Shown here piece by piece: positions 1-6,536 of a DNA stretch of 7,921 nucleotides. The stretch is taken from assembly GCA_910583965.1 (NCBI GenBank), contig CAJUAE010000132.1, forward strand, positions 1 through 7,921, given 5' to 3'. The translations under genes were made by a program, and so were the position numbers. The number at the start of each line of letters is the position of its first letter. The first letter of the stretch is position 1. This DNA comes from an uncultured Lachnospiraceae bacterium (GTDB lineage Bacteria > Bacillota > Clostridia > Lachnospirales > Lachnospiraceae). The notes beneath the pieces were generated by a model. That model worked only from the letters and a program-made list of their open reading frames with translations, had not been told where the DNA came from and searched no databases.

Positions 1-103
1 TAAAAGATTATATAGCCTCAACTCTGGACTTAAGTTAAAATCAGCCTTTGGTTCCCGATTATTGATATTTCGAGTTAATTTTGCGCTGAAATAGCAGCTC
101 AAC
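1..103. other. Upstream intergenic DNA, no supportable feature
   Basis: I see no gene, repeat or RNA here that I can support. One plus frame is open from the window edge to a TAA at 36-38 and another to a TAG at 92-94. Both are too short to call as the tail of an upstream gene. A TAnnTTTG-like octamer lies at 76-83, but it has no TTTG box at the usual 19-21 bp spacing. Confidence 0.4.
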
Positions 104-135
104 TTTGCGTGATAAGAAAATTCTTGCTATATTTG
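104..135 (+). promoter_or_regulatory. Bacteroidota-type promoter for the structured leader
   Basis: The -33 box TTTG (104-107) and the -7 box TATATTTG (128-135) are separated by exactly 20 bp. This matches the Bacteroidota primary sigma factor consensus (TTTG, 19-21 bp, TAnnTTTG) without mismatch. Transcription should start near 140-143, immediately before the folded RNA. No comparable promoter is visible between the terminator at 377-395 and the first gene at 463, so this is the best candidate promoter for both the RNA and the operon. Confidence 0.8.
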
Positions 136-140
136 CACTG

Positions 141-395
141 TTAATTGGCGTAGTGGCTTCGGTCACATCCTTTTGACAGACATATATAGGAAGGTTTTCG
201 GCTTCCTCTGACGATTGCGAATCACCACCTTGCAAAATCAGAAGTCAGAGATGCACTGAAGACGCTTCTCACGTGCCTGCATATCCATAACACGATATAC
301 AGCATGGTGAGTTGCTATTTCGTGTTATCTTTACTTCTGAGCCTTGTGGTGAGGCTGCAATCGAAAGATGATTCTGAAGGTGGCTCACCTTTTTT
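141..395 (+). ncRNA. Structured leader RNA, candidate riboswitch/attenuator or sRNA
   Basis: This is an RNA of about 255 nt between a consensus promoter and an intrinsic terminator. Paired segments seen by eye are: hairpin 153-157/162-166 closed by a cUUCGg tetraloop; hairpin 189-193/202-206; P1 212-218/357-363 (7 bp); P2 222-228/346-352 (7 bp); P3 238-245/333-340 (8 bp). Inside P3 lie P4 251-255/278-282, with a small GAAG/CTTC hairpin, and P5 287-295/320-328 (9 bp) extended by 301-304/313-316. All of these are Watson-Crick apart from one G-U pair. The 5' arm 225-243 can instead pair with 372-383, which includes the 5' side of the terminator. That makes a terminator/antiterminator switch upstream of gene 463 plausible. 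An independent sRNA is the alternative. I recognise no hallmark of tmRNA, RNase P RNA, SRP RNA or a known riboswitch class. The fold is well supported; the regulatory role is inferred. Confidence 0.65.
377..395 (+). terminator. Intrinsic terminator of the leader RNA
   Basis: Stem 377-382 pairs with 386-391 (6 bp, AAGGTG/CACCTT) around a 3-nt loop, followed by T392-T395. T390-T391 belong to the stem, giving six consecutive T in all. It lies 67 nt before the start codon at 463. Its 5' side (377-383) is also fully complementary to 225-231 in the leader, so its formation may depend on how the leader folds. Confidence 0.65.
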
Positions 396-430
396 ATGTG
401 CCTACGTTAATCAATTATTCATCACATCTA

Positions 431-473
431 ATTGAGCCATAGGGTGTAAAATACTTATGTCTATGGCTCTAAT
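431..473 (+). promoter_or_regulatory. Hairpin that sequesters the first start codon
   Basis: GAGCCATAG (434-442) is the exact reverse complement of CTATGGCTC (461-469). The stem extends with 431-433/471-473 across a single bulged T at 470, giving 12 bp with an 18-nt loop. The ATG at 463 lies inside the stem and the in-frame ATG at 457 lies in the loop. In the mRNA this should limit ribosome access to the start of gene 1. A palindromic DNA operator is the alternative reading. Confidence 0.6.
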
Positions 474-1275
474 CAACTGCCCCAACTGTAAGGCGACAAT
501 ATCAGACAAAGCAAAAGCATGTCCGAAATGTGGATATACGCTCACTACCAAAATCGAAACAATATATACTACTCAACAGACACAACAATCGACAAATAAA
601 TCAATCTGTTCAAAATGGCTATTTACAGTTCTCGCCATCCTTATTATTGGATGTGGTATCGGCTATCTTATATATACAGCCCCCTTTGCTTTAAACGAAA
701 AAGATTCAGATAAAATCGGGAATAATATATCTAATGATTCTATGGCAGAGGCTGGTCAAAGCCTAAATAAGACTCACGAAATTGGAATATCTAAGGCAGA
801 GTGTGCCTATCATTTGCCTCCAAGCAAAATAGCTACATATACTGCCGATAATCTTATAGATGGCAATATAAAAACGGCTTGGGCAGTAAACCTTGATAGC
901 CCTATCTATGATTGTGATGCTTTGTTTGGCCCTATTTTTACTATAAATTGCCATACGGTTAGTGAAGTAGAAATTGTTAATGGATATGGAAAGGATGAGG
1001 CTTCTTTTTTTAATAACACTCGTGCTGCATGGATTACTATTTATAGGGAAGATTATATGGTAGAGGAACTTCCCAATGAGAGCGATATAATTTACAGAGG
1101 AAAATTAAAAGATACTGTTGAACCTCAAAGTTTAGTTGTAAGTCCCCACTTTGATAATTCCAAGCCTACGAATAAAATAGGTCTGATATTTTCAACCAAA
1201 AACAATGATGGCTACTATTTCGGTCGAAAATGGAAAGATTTATGTATTTCAGAATTTAAAGTCTATGGTAATTAA
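463..1275 (+). CDS. Zinc-ribbon membrane protein with NADase-type glycan-binding (discoidin-like) domain
   Basis: I chose ATG 463 over the in-frame ATG at 457. It gives a MALI N-terminus and places the zinc-ribbon cysteines at 6, 9, 20 and 23, exactly as in genes 1288 and 5697. The protein has 270 residues. An N-terminal zinc ribbon (two CxxC knuckles) is followed by a polar linker and one membrane helix at about 52-72. A C-terminal domain spans about 107-270. This domain, with its NLIDGNIKTAWAV and VEIVNGYGKD segments and C-terminal SEFKVYG, resembles the NADase-type glycan-binding or F5/8C discoidin-like beta-sandwich. Predicted topology is ribbon in the cytoplasm and beta domain in the periplasm. 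It is the first gene of the likely operon, behind a structured leader and a start-codon hairpin. The ligand is unknown. The ribbon and helix are clear; the C-terminal family call is moderate. Confidence 0.8.
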   Translation: MALINCPNCKATISDKAKACPKCGYTLTTKIETIYTTQQTQQSTNKSICSKWLFTVLAILIIGCGIGYLIYTAPFALNEKDSDKIGNNISNDSMAEAGQSLNKTHEIGISKAECAYHLPPSKIATYTADNLIDGNIKTAWAVNLDSPIYDCDALFGPIFTINCHTVSEVEIVNGYGKDEASFFNNTRAAWITIYREDYMVEELPNESDIIYRGKLKDTVEPQSLVVSPHFDNSKPTNKIGLIFSTKNNDGYYFGRKWKDLCISEFKVYGN

Positions 1276-1287
1276 AGCGTAAGAGAT

Positions 1288-2940
1288 ATGGCACTAATCA
1301 AATGTAAGGAATGTGGAAATAAGATGTCGGATAAAGCAGAGTTCTGTCCTAATTGTGGGTGTCCCATAGAAGAAATGCAGAACTTTGATACCGACAATCG
1401 TAATGATAATAATCCTCAGCCTTCAAAGAAGGGGAAAGGATGGATTATTACAGTATTTGTTATTATTGTATCATGCGCAATAGGAGGCGTATGGTGGAAT
1501 CTAAACAGTAGAAACCCTACGACTTCGGATGCTGAGATTACGTCTGGATTTATAAATATGGTACATCAATTTGATGAGTTATATCCGTTTAGCGAAGGAC
1601 TTGCACTTGTAAAAAAAGATAATAAGTTTGGCTACATCAATACTAAAGGTGAATTAGTGATACCGTGTCAATTCGGCTATGCCAGTGATTTTATTGACGG
1701 TGCAGCCATAGCTGCGGTTGATAGTGAAATGCCTCTTTATATTCTCAAATCTGATGGGCAAATTACAGAAACAAAATATATTTTCTATTCTCCAACAGCA
1801 ATGGGAACTATCGGAACTTATTGTTCATATTTGAAAAAAGAGAGTACACATTCATATAAGAACATATATTCATTTGAATCCCTAAATAGCGAAGGTAAGG
1901 AAGTAACAATGTTTATCAACAAGGATTTACAAAAGGTTGATAAACCGACAAATATATCACCTCGTGTTTTTGAGAAAGATAATATGTACACAGTCTATAC
2001 AAGTACAGAAAAGAGCATCTATGGTGATGATGTTGAATTAAAAGGGCTTAAATCAAATGACGGAAAAATTGTCATCCATGCCAAATACAATTATTTGGAG
2101 TTAGGTGATAATGGTGTGGCTTTGGCATCCATATTCGTAGAGGATGCAGAGTCTCATCAACACCAGTATGAGCCGCACGGACTTACTGTTTATGGCTATA
2201 TTGATATGGACGGAAATTCAACTTTCACTGATACCGACCTCAAAAAGATAGAGGCATATAAACAAGAACAACTTATTAAGAAAGAATACTTGGAACGTAT
2301 AGCAGCAGAAGAACAAAGACGCTTAGAAGAGGAGCAACAGAAAGGTCCCGAATGGATTCATGGCGTTTGGGAATGTCACGAAATGATAGATATGGGAATG
2401 TTTGGACGGCAACGGGCAAATGCGAGATTGTGTATTGATAGAGATGCTCAAATGATTTCAAGCAATAATGACGGAATGAGATATAATGGACGTTACAGCA
2501 TTAGTGATAATGAAATCCATTTTGGCGACAATTATGCCTGCCTAGACAATATCAAAGAACGCATTGAGTTTGGAGATGGTGTTTATTATCATAAGGCTTC
2601 AGATTCATACTCGTATGGGGGATATTCAAATAGCGGTGTTCTCGAATCTTCGTATAAAAACAATAAGCAGAGGACTACTTTTAGAACTCCAAGCGATGTG
2701 TTGACGTATACCTCCGAAAATTCTTTCTATAATGATGGTGACCGACTTAAAATAAACTTTAATGCCGCATATTTAAATGACAGGGCATTGACAGGTGCCC
2801 CAAGGGTAACAAATATTTCTGGCAGTACTGCTACTATAGTAGCAAATTCGCCATACGGTGGAGGCGGTGCGTTACATTTTTATGTAAATGCCTCTAACGG
2901 CACGATTATGCAAAACGGGGATGTATATCGATTAAAATAG
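1288..2940 (+). CDS. Zinc-ribbon membrane protein with WG repeats and unrecognised C-terminal domain
   Basis: The 550-residue protein opens with a zinc ribbon (C6, C9, C20, C23; an extra C25) very like the one in the preceding gene. A membrane helix follows at about 52-71. Residues 95-143 match the WG repeat pattern (FSEGLALVKKDNKFGYIN, then GELVIPCQF), and a weaker repeat lies around 263-310 (VYGYIDMDGN). A strongly charged helix rich in E, K and Q at about 316-352 leads into a beta-rich region (355-550) that I do not recognise. The C-terminal region begins with a WIHGVWECHE segment that could be a lipocalin-like barrel, which is speculation. WG repeats usually form beta-propeller-like or extended binding surfaces, probably on the periplasmic side here. 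It starts 12 nt after the previous stop, so translational coupling or co-transcription is likely. Confidence 0.8.
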   Translation: MALIKCKECGNKMSDKAEFCPNCGCPIEEMQNFDTDNRNDNNPQPSKKGKGWIITVFVIIVSCAIGGVWWNLNSRNPTTSDAEITSGFINMVHQFDELYPFSEGLALVKKDNKFGYINTKGELVIPCQFGYASDFIDGAAIAAVDSEMPLYILKSDGQITETKYIFYSPTAMGTIGTYCSYLKKESTHSYKNIYSFESLNSEGKEVTMFINKDLQKVDKPTNISPRVFEKDNMYTVYTSTEKSIYGDDVELKGLKSNDGKIVIHAKYNYLELGDNGVALASIFVEDAESHQHQYEPHGLTVYGYIDMDGNSTFTDTDLKKIEAYKQEQLIKKEYLERIAAEEQRRLEEEQQKGPEWIHGVWECHEMIDMGMFGRQRANARLCIDRDAQMISSNNDGMRYNGRYSISDNEIHFGDNYACLDNIKERIEFGDGVYYHKASDSYSYGGYSNSGVLESSYKNNKQRTTFRTPSDVLTYTSENSFYNDGDRLKINFNAAYLNDRALTGAPRVTNISGSTATIVANSPYGGGGALHFYVNASNGTIMQNGDVYRLK

Positions 2941-2975
2941 AATTTCAAAAAACATAACATTAAAATATTATCAAA

Positions 2976-4799
2976 ATGAATACCTCACCAACAAATACTT
3001 TAGCATTGCGCTTTGTTTGTGGCTGCATTATACTGATGCTTGGCGTTATGAATAATATTCAAGCACAAGTGTATTATGATGGATTTGCTTTTGGTTCTTC
3101 GGGAGTGTGGCAAACTCAAATTGGAACTGATGATGGGTGGGAAGACGTAACAGGAATATCCGTTATTGGTTATGCGCATTTTGCCGACAAGGCTCAATGG
3201 GGAACTCCCTTTATGAAAAACGATAAAGACCTTGCAATTCCTGAATATGTAGAGGATCAAAGCGGTAATAAAATCTATGTCGGAAGCATTGGAAGACGTG
3301 CTTTTCAAAACTCTCAATGTACTTCTGTTTATATTCCCAATCACGTAACATTTATTGATGAGGGAGCGTTTTCTCAATGTACAAAACTTGAAAAAGTAGT
3401 TTTCGGCAAGAATCTAAAGCATATTAGTATTGTGCCTTTTCCATTTGAGAACATTACTGATGTGTATTTTTTGGGTAATACGCCTCCGAGTTTGGCAGAC
3501 CATTTTTTGGGATTTACTAATGAGAAGGTAATAGTTCATGTTCCTAATAATTCGATTGATGCCTTTAAAAATGACAAATATTTTAGAAAACTCCATATAG
3601 TTGGTATGGATGCAGATGGCATCAGTAAGATAGAAAATGAAATGAAGAATAAAGTTGAGTATCGACATAAACAATGGAATAAATATGTATTGCAGCTTCA
3701 AAAAAATCTTCGCTATTTTGAATATCCATTAAAAGATAGTAGGTATAGAGATGTTTATAAGTATATAAAAGATTATAAAGATTCCGATATAGTGGAAAGA
3801 AATAAATCTTTTAGTATAAAACTCTCCGATTATAAAAATAACAACCTACGGATTATTTATGCGGAAATAAGCAAAATTCATAAAGAATTTGTAGCACAAG
3901 GTACTTATACACAACAGTTAGGTGAAAATAAATTATTGCAATATATTTCGACATTTGCAGATAACATTTCCTCAAAGGACATACACAGATATTTCAACGT
4001 TGAAGCTAAATATGAAACATATAAAGGTTTAACAATAGAAATAATATCCACTAAAAATACAAAGAAACTATATGAGGCATTTTGGAAAGGAATAATGCCG
4101 TTTCTTAATCCGACTACATATAAAATTGAAGAAAAATATCAATCAATTTTTCTTAACGATGCAATAGAAGAACTATCATATAAAATATTCTCTAAGATTT
4201 TATATGAACTATATTTTTTTGAATCCTTAGGTACTTCAACCCGAAATATAATAAATAAGACATATCGGTTTTCTATGGAGCAACAAAACTCACGTGGAAA
4301 AGTTAATACATTAGGGTCAAAAGTTAAGGCAATGAATTTGTGGAATGAAATAAAAGGTCAATTTGAAAATATTGATTCGACAACAGAATCCGAACGACAA
4401 ATGTTAAATGATTGCGATGATTGGTGCGAGCATCAATTTTGGAATCAAATATATACTCTTGGAGATAAGTACATTTATCCAATTAGTTTCCAAACTGTAA
4501 CGTATCGCTCTCTTACCCAATATGGAAAAACTAATGAGAACAAAAGCGAAAATATAATCGATAATTATCGTTTTGATATTTCACAGCCAGGCAACTTCAT
4601 TAAAGGAGCAGAATTTGAAAAATTCTGTACATCAAATAACATCGGTTTTGATGAAGATGCAAGTTTGAGTTTTGGTTGTCCTGTAATTCAATGGAATAAT
4701 GGTATACAAGGACTTTATACAATTAAAACAAATATAGATTTTTCAACATGTCTTCAAATCTTTATTAACAATAAAATTGTTGACAGCGTCTTGAAATAG
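2976..4799 (+). CDS. Exported BspA-like leucine-rich-repeat protein with large unrecognised C-terminal region
   Basis: The 607-residue product has a signal peptide (hydrophobic core about 13-25) with likely cleavage after A30, in the NIQA-QVYY context. Residues about 85-210 contain BspA-like LRR_5 signatures: IGRRAF, then SVYIPNHVTFIDEGAF, then KLEKVVFGKNLKHI, ending in an IVHVPNNSIDAFK segment typical of the last repeat before the C-terminal region. LRR_5 domains in Bacteroidales are usually surface or periplasmic binding modules. From about residue 212 to the end, nearly 400 residues look helical and charged and then beta-rich near the C-terminus, and match nothing I recognise. No sorting domain or lipobox is visible. 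The start has an A-rich leader (2961-2975) and lies 35 nt after the preceding gene. The gene is notably AT-rich: 4141-4200 has 13 G+C of 60. Confidence 0.8.
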   Translation: MNTSPTNTLALRFVCGCIILMLGVMNNIQAQVYYDGFAFGSSGVWQTQIGTDDGWEDVTGISVIGYAHFADKAQWGTPFMKNDKDLAIPEYVEDQSGNKIYVGSIGRRAFQNSQCTSVYIPNHVTFIDEGAFSQCTKLEKVVFGKNLKHISIVPFPFENITDVYFLGNTPPSLADHFLGFTNEKVIVHVPNNSIDAFKNDKYFRKLHIVGMDADGISKIENEMKNKVEYRHKQWNKYVLQLQKNLRYFEYPLKDSRYRDVYKYIKDYKDSDIVERNKSFSIKLSDYKNNNLRIIYAEISKIHKEFVAQGTYTQQLGENKLLQYISTFADNISSKDIHRYFNVEAKYETYKGLTIEIISTKNTKKLYEAFWKGIMPFLNPTTYKIEEKYQSIFLNDAIEELSYKIFSKILYELYFFESLGTSTRNIINKTYRFSMEQQNSRGKVNTLGSKVKAMNLWNEIKGQFENIDSTTESERQMLNDCDDWCEHQFWNQIYTLGDKYIYPISFQTVTYRSLTQYGKTNENKSENIIDNYRFDISQPGNFIKGAEFEKFCTSNNIGFDEDASLSFGCPVIQWNNGIQGLYTIKTNIDFSTCLQIFINNKIVDSVLK

Positions 4800-4807
4800 A
4801 ATAACGT

Positions 4808-5641
4808 ATGCGTAAAGTCCTATCAATACCACTTATACTACTCATCCCTTTTAGTTCATTTGCTCAGAGAATAAATAAATGTGGACAGAAGGTTATTAGT
4901 GAGATTCTAATTGTTCATGAATATGAAGGAGAAGAATTGAGAAATAATACAAAAAAGTATGTTTATACCTATTCGGATAATTTAAAACTAAAAGGGTTGA
5001 AGTATTATTACTCTGGTTTTGATGCACGAGAAGGACGTATTGTTAAAGATAAATTGCGAGAAGAATTTATGCTTAAAGACAATACTCTTATAAGAAAAAG
5101 TCATGATTATAATTATAGTAATATGAAATGGGAGTATGATTTTGATCTTCATGGTAATATCGTCAAAATAACTGAATATAGTTACGGTAGTGATGGTTCG
5201 GTTGCAAAATATGAGTATAATTACACATACGAATATTCTAAAGAACATAATTGGTGGCAAATGGTTGGAAGTGGATGGACAGAATGGTATAAGCCCAAAA
5301 ACGGCAAATGTTTCTATAAGCAAGAGTTAGCACCATATTGGGAATATTGTTATATAGATGGTATTCGGTATGATAAAGGAGTGTCACAAAGAGCGATAGA
5401 GTATAGACGAGAAGATTTCAATTTTGATATAAAAAATGACACCAATATTGACCTCTATAGAATAGTTGATAGATACGATACTTTTATAGGAATTGAAGCG
5501 ACTGAATGGAATCGTAGCCGTAATGAGTATTTAGAAAAAGGATTCTCTTGGTCTCCTTATGAGTATGTTTATGACAATGACAATTTAATAGAGATACGAT
5601 GGGGAAAGCATACAAGTATTTATATAAAATATTTGTATTAG
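4808..5641 (+). CDS. Exported protein with YD-like repeats
   Basis: The 277-residue protein has a short signal peptide (about 1-19, cleavage likely after SFA before Q20). The mature part is rich in tyrosine, aspartate and asparagine. Segments WEYDFDLHGNIVKITEYSY (about 108-126) and YEYVYDNDNLIEIRW (about 251-265) follow the YD-repeat pattern of a YxYDxxGN turn between beta strands, as in Rhs-like and other Bacteroidota secreted proteins. There are too few repeats to form an Rhs shell and there is no toxin domain. Cys25 is not in a lipobox, so the protein is probably soluble in the periplasm or secreted. It begins 8 nt after the LRR gene stop, so the two are very likely co-translated. Function is unknown. 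Like its neighbour it is AT-rich. Confidence 0.75.
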   Translation: MRKVLSIPLILLIPFSSFAQRINKCGQKVISEILIVHEYEGEELRNNTKKYVYTYSDNLKLKGLKYYYSGFDAREGRIVKDKLREEFMLKDNTLIRKSHDYNYSNMKWEYDFDLHGNIVKITEYSYGSDGSVAKYEYNYTYEYSKEHNWWQMVGSGWTEWYKPKNGKCFYKQELAPYWEYCYIDGIRYDKGVSQRAIEYRREDFNFDIKNDTNIDLYRIVDRYDTFIGIEATEWNRSRNEYLEKGFSWSPYEYVYDNDNLIEIRWGKHTSIYIKYLY

Positions 5642-5696
5642 TTCTTCTTGACAGAGAGATAAAGGTGCTGATTTTTACAAACATCAAAACAACAAT

Positions 5697-6497
5697 ATGG
5701 AAACTATCAAATGCTCAAAATGTGGATGCGAAATGTCGGCAATATCCGAAGCGTGTCCTATGTGTGGAACACCTACACAAGTCTCTAACAAAGAAGTCGT
5801 AATTGAACCCCAACAATCCGACTATGTAAGGCGGTCAGACGTAAAAATGCTTGACGGTCTCAAAGAAGTCATGGACACAATGATTGCAGATAAGCGAATT
5901 AACCCTATGTCAAATAACGTAGTAATCACAGAGGATGGCGGCTATATTGATAATCGAGAGTATTGTGTGGACTGGTTAATCGGAGTGCCGACAAACTGCA
6001 CCAACAAGGCTTCGATAATTCTCTATTTTTGGGGCAAAACGGACGAAGACAAAAAGCGTATACCCAAACTCGAAAATGCCCCTATTTTCAGTCAAGAATC
6101 CTATGATTGTGGTACAGATACTGAGAAGGCGGCATACCTTTTCTCTGAATTTGTGCGGAATGTATGGCTGTATGATGGAGAAGTCAATTTTGAGAGCGTG
6201 GAGATTGAAAAGGCTTCTTTGGATAGCGTAGAATTATATCTGTCTGAAGATGCGCCAAATCAATGGAAAGAGTTGACAACATTGGTGAATGACTATAACG
6301 CATTGGCAAAGGAGAACGAATATCCTTTGTTGTCAATAGACAACAATCAGCATCTTCTCACAGGCTCTTTCCCCACTAATAAAAAACTTGGAGGATTCTT
6401 TTCAAAAAGTTCCAAGACACACAAGAAGATGAAAGCTGCTTTTGAGAAAATTCTGATTCACTGCCAAACATTCCTGAAAGATTGGCAGATAAAATAA
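5697..6497 (+). CDS. Soluble zinc-ribbon protein, unrecognised C-terminal region
   Basis: The 266-residue protein has an N-terminal zinc ribbon (C6, C9, C20, C23; an extra C11) at the same residue positions as in genes 463 and 1288. It has no signal peptide or membrane helix and is expected in the cytoplasm. After a polar linker, a helix (about 48-66) precedes an alpha/beta region containing NNVVITEDGGYIDN and CVDWLIGVPTNCTNK, and a lysine-rich helical C-terminus (about 229-266). I do not recognise this part as a family. The gene lies 55 nt after the YD-repeat gene with no Bacteroidota promoter in the gap, and it is followed by a strong hairpin terminator, so it is probably the last gene of the operon. 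Base composition is more balanced than in the two preceding genes: 5941-6000 has 26 G+C of 60. Confidence 0.75.
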   Translation: METIKCSKCGCEMSAISEACPMCGTPTQVSNKEVVIEPQQSDYVRRSDVKMLDGLKEVMDTMIADKRINPMSNNVVITEDGGYIDNREYCVDWLIGVPTNCTNKASIILYFWGKTDEDKKRIPKLENAPIFSQESYDCGTDTEKAAYLFSEFVRNVWLYDGEVNFESVEIEKASLDSVELYLSEDAPNQWKELTTLVNDYNALAKENEYPLLSIDNNQHLLTGSFPTNKKLGGFFSKSSKTHKKMKAAFEKILIHCQTFLKDWQIK

Positions 6498-6504
6498 AGG
6501 TGGG

Positions 6505-6536
6505 ATGGGGAGTGTAGAAAATTACATCCCCATTTT
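6505..6536. terminator. Bidirectional terminator between convergent genes
   Basis: ATGGGGA (6505-6511) pairs with TCCCCAT (6527-6533), 7 bp. Further partial pairing inward closes a loop around 6515-6522. TTTT follows on the plus strand (6533-6536), and a T-rich tract follows on the minus strand (complement of 6491-6499). It lies 7 nt after the stop of gene 5697 and overlaps the stop codon of the minus-strand gene (6535-6537), so it probably serves both transcripts. Confidence 0.7.

Noticed and set aside
3..38. Possible C-terminus of an upstream plus-strand gene
   Set aside because: Eleven codons before a TAA at the window edge are too few to support a gene call.
76..83. Second TAnnTTTG box (TAATTTTG)
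   Set aside because: The nearest upstream TTTG (47-50) is 25 bp away, outside the 19-21 bp spacing. The promoter at 104-135 is perfect.
141..395. tmRNA, RNase P RNA, 6S RNA or a common riboswitch
   Set aside because: I found none of the conserved core sequences I know for these RNAs, and the location directly before an accessory operon does not fit a housekeeping RNA. An Rfam search would settle it.
3000..3377. Minus-strand open frame of 125 codons inside the LRR gene
   Set aside because: It is antisense to a gene with a clear signal peptide and LRR motifs. Its translation shows no domain, and it has no promoter or start context of its own. Other antisense frames at 763-954, 2276-2461, 3414-3701, 4988-5323 and 5484-5687 were rejected for the same reason.
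4808..4882. Lipoprotein signal in the YD-repeat gene
   Set aside because: The only nearby cysteine (residue 25) is preceded by RINK, not a lipobox. An ordinary signal peptidase site after SFA fits better.
5648..5653. TTGACA as a sigma-70 -35 box before gene 5697
   Set aside because: There is no matching -10 box at normal spacing, and Bacteroidota use TTTG/TAnnTTTG promoters. The gap shows none of these.
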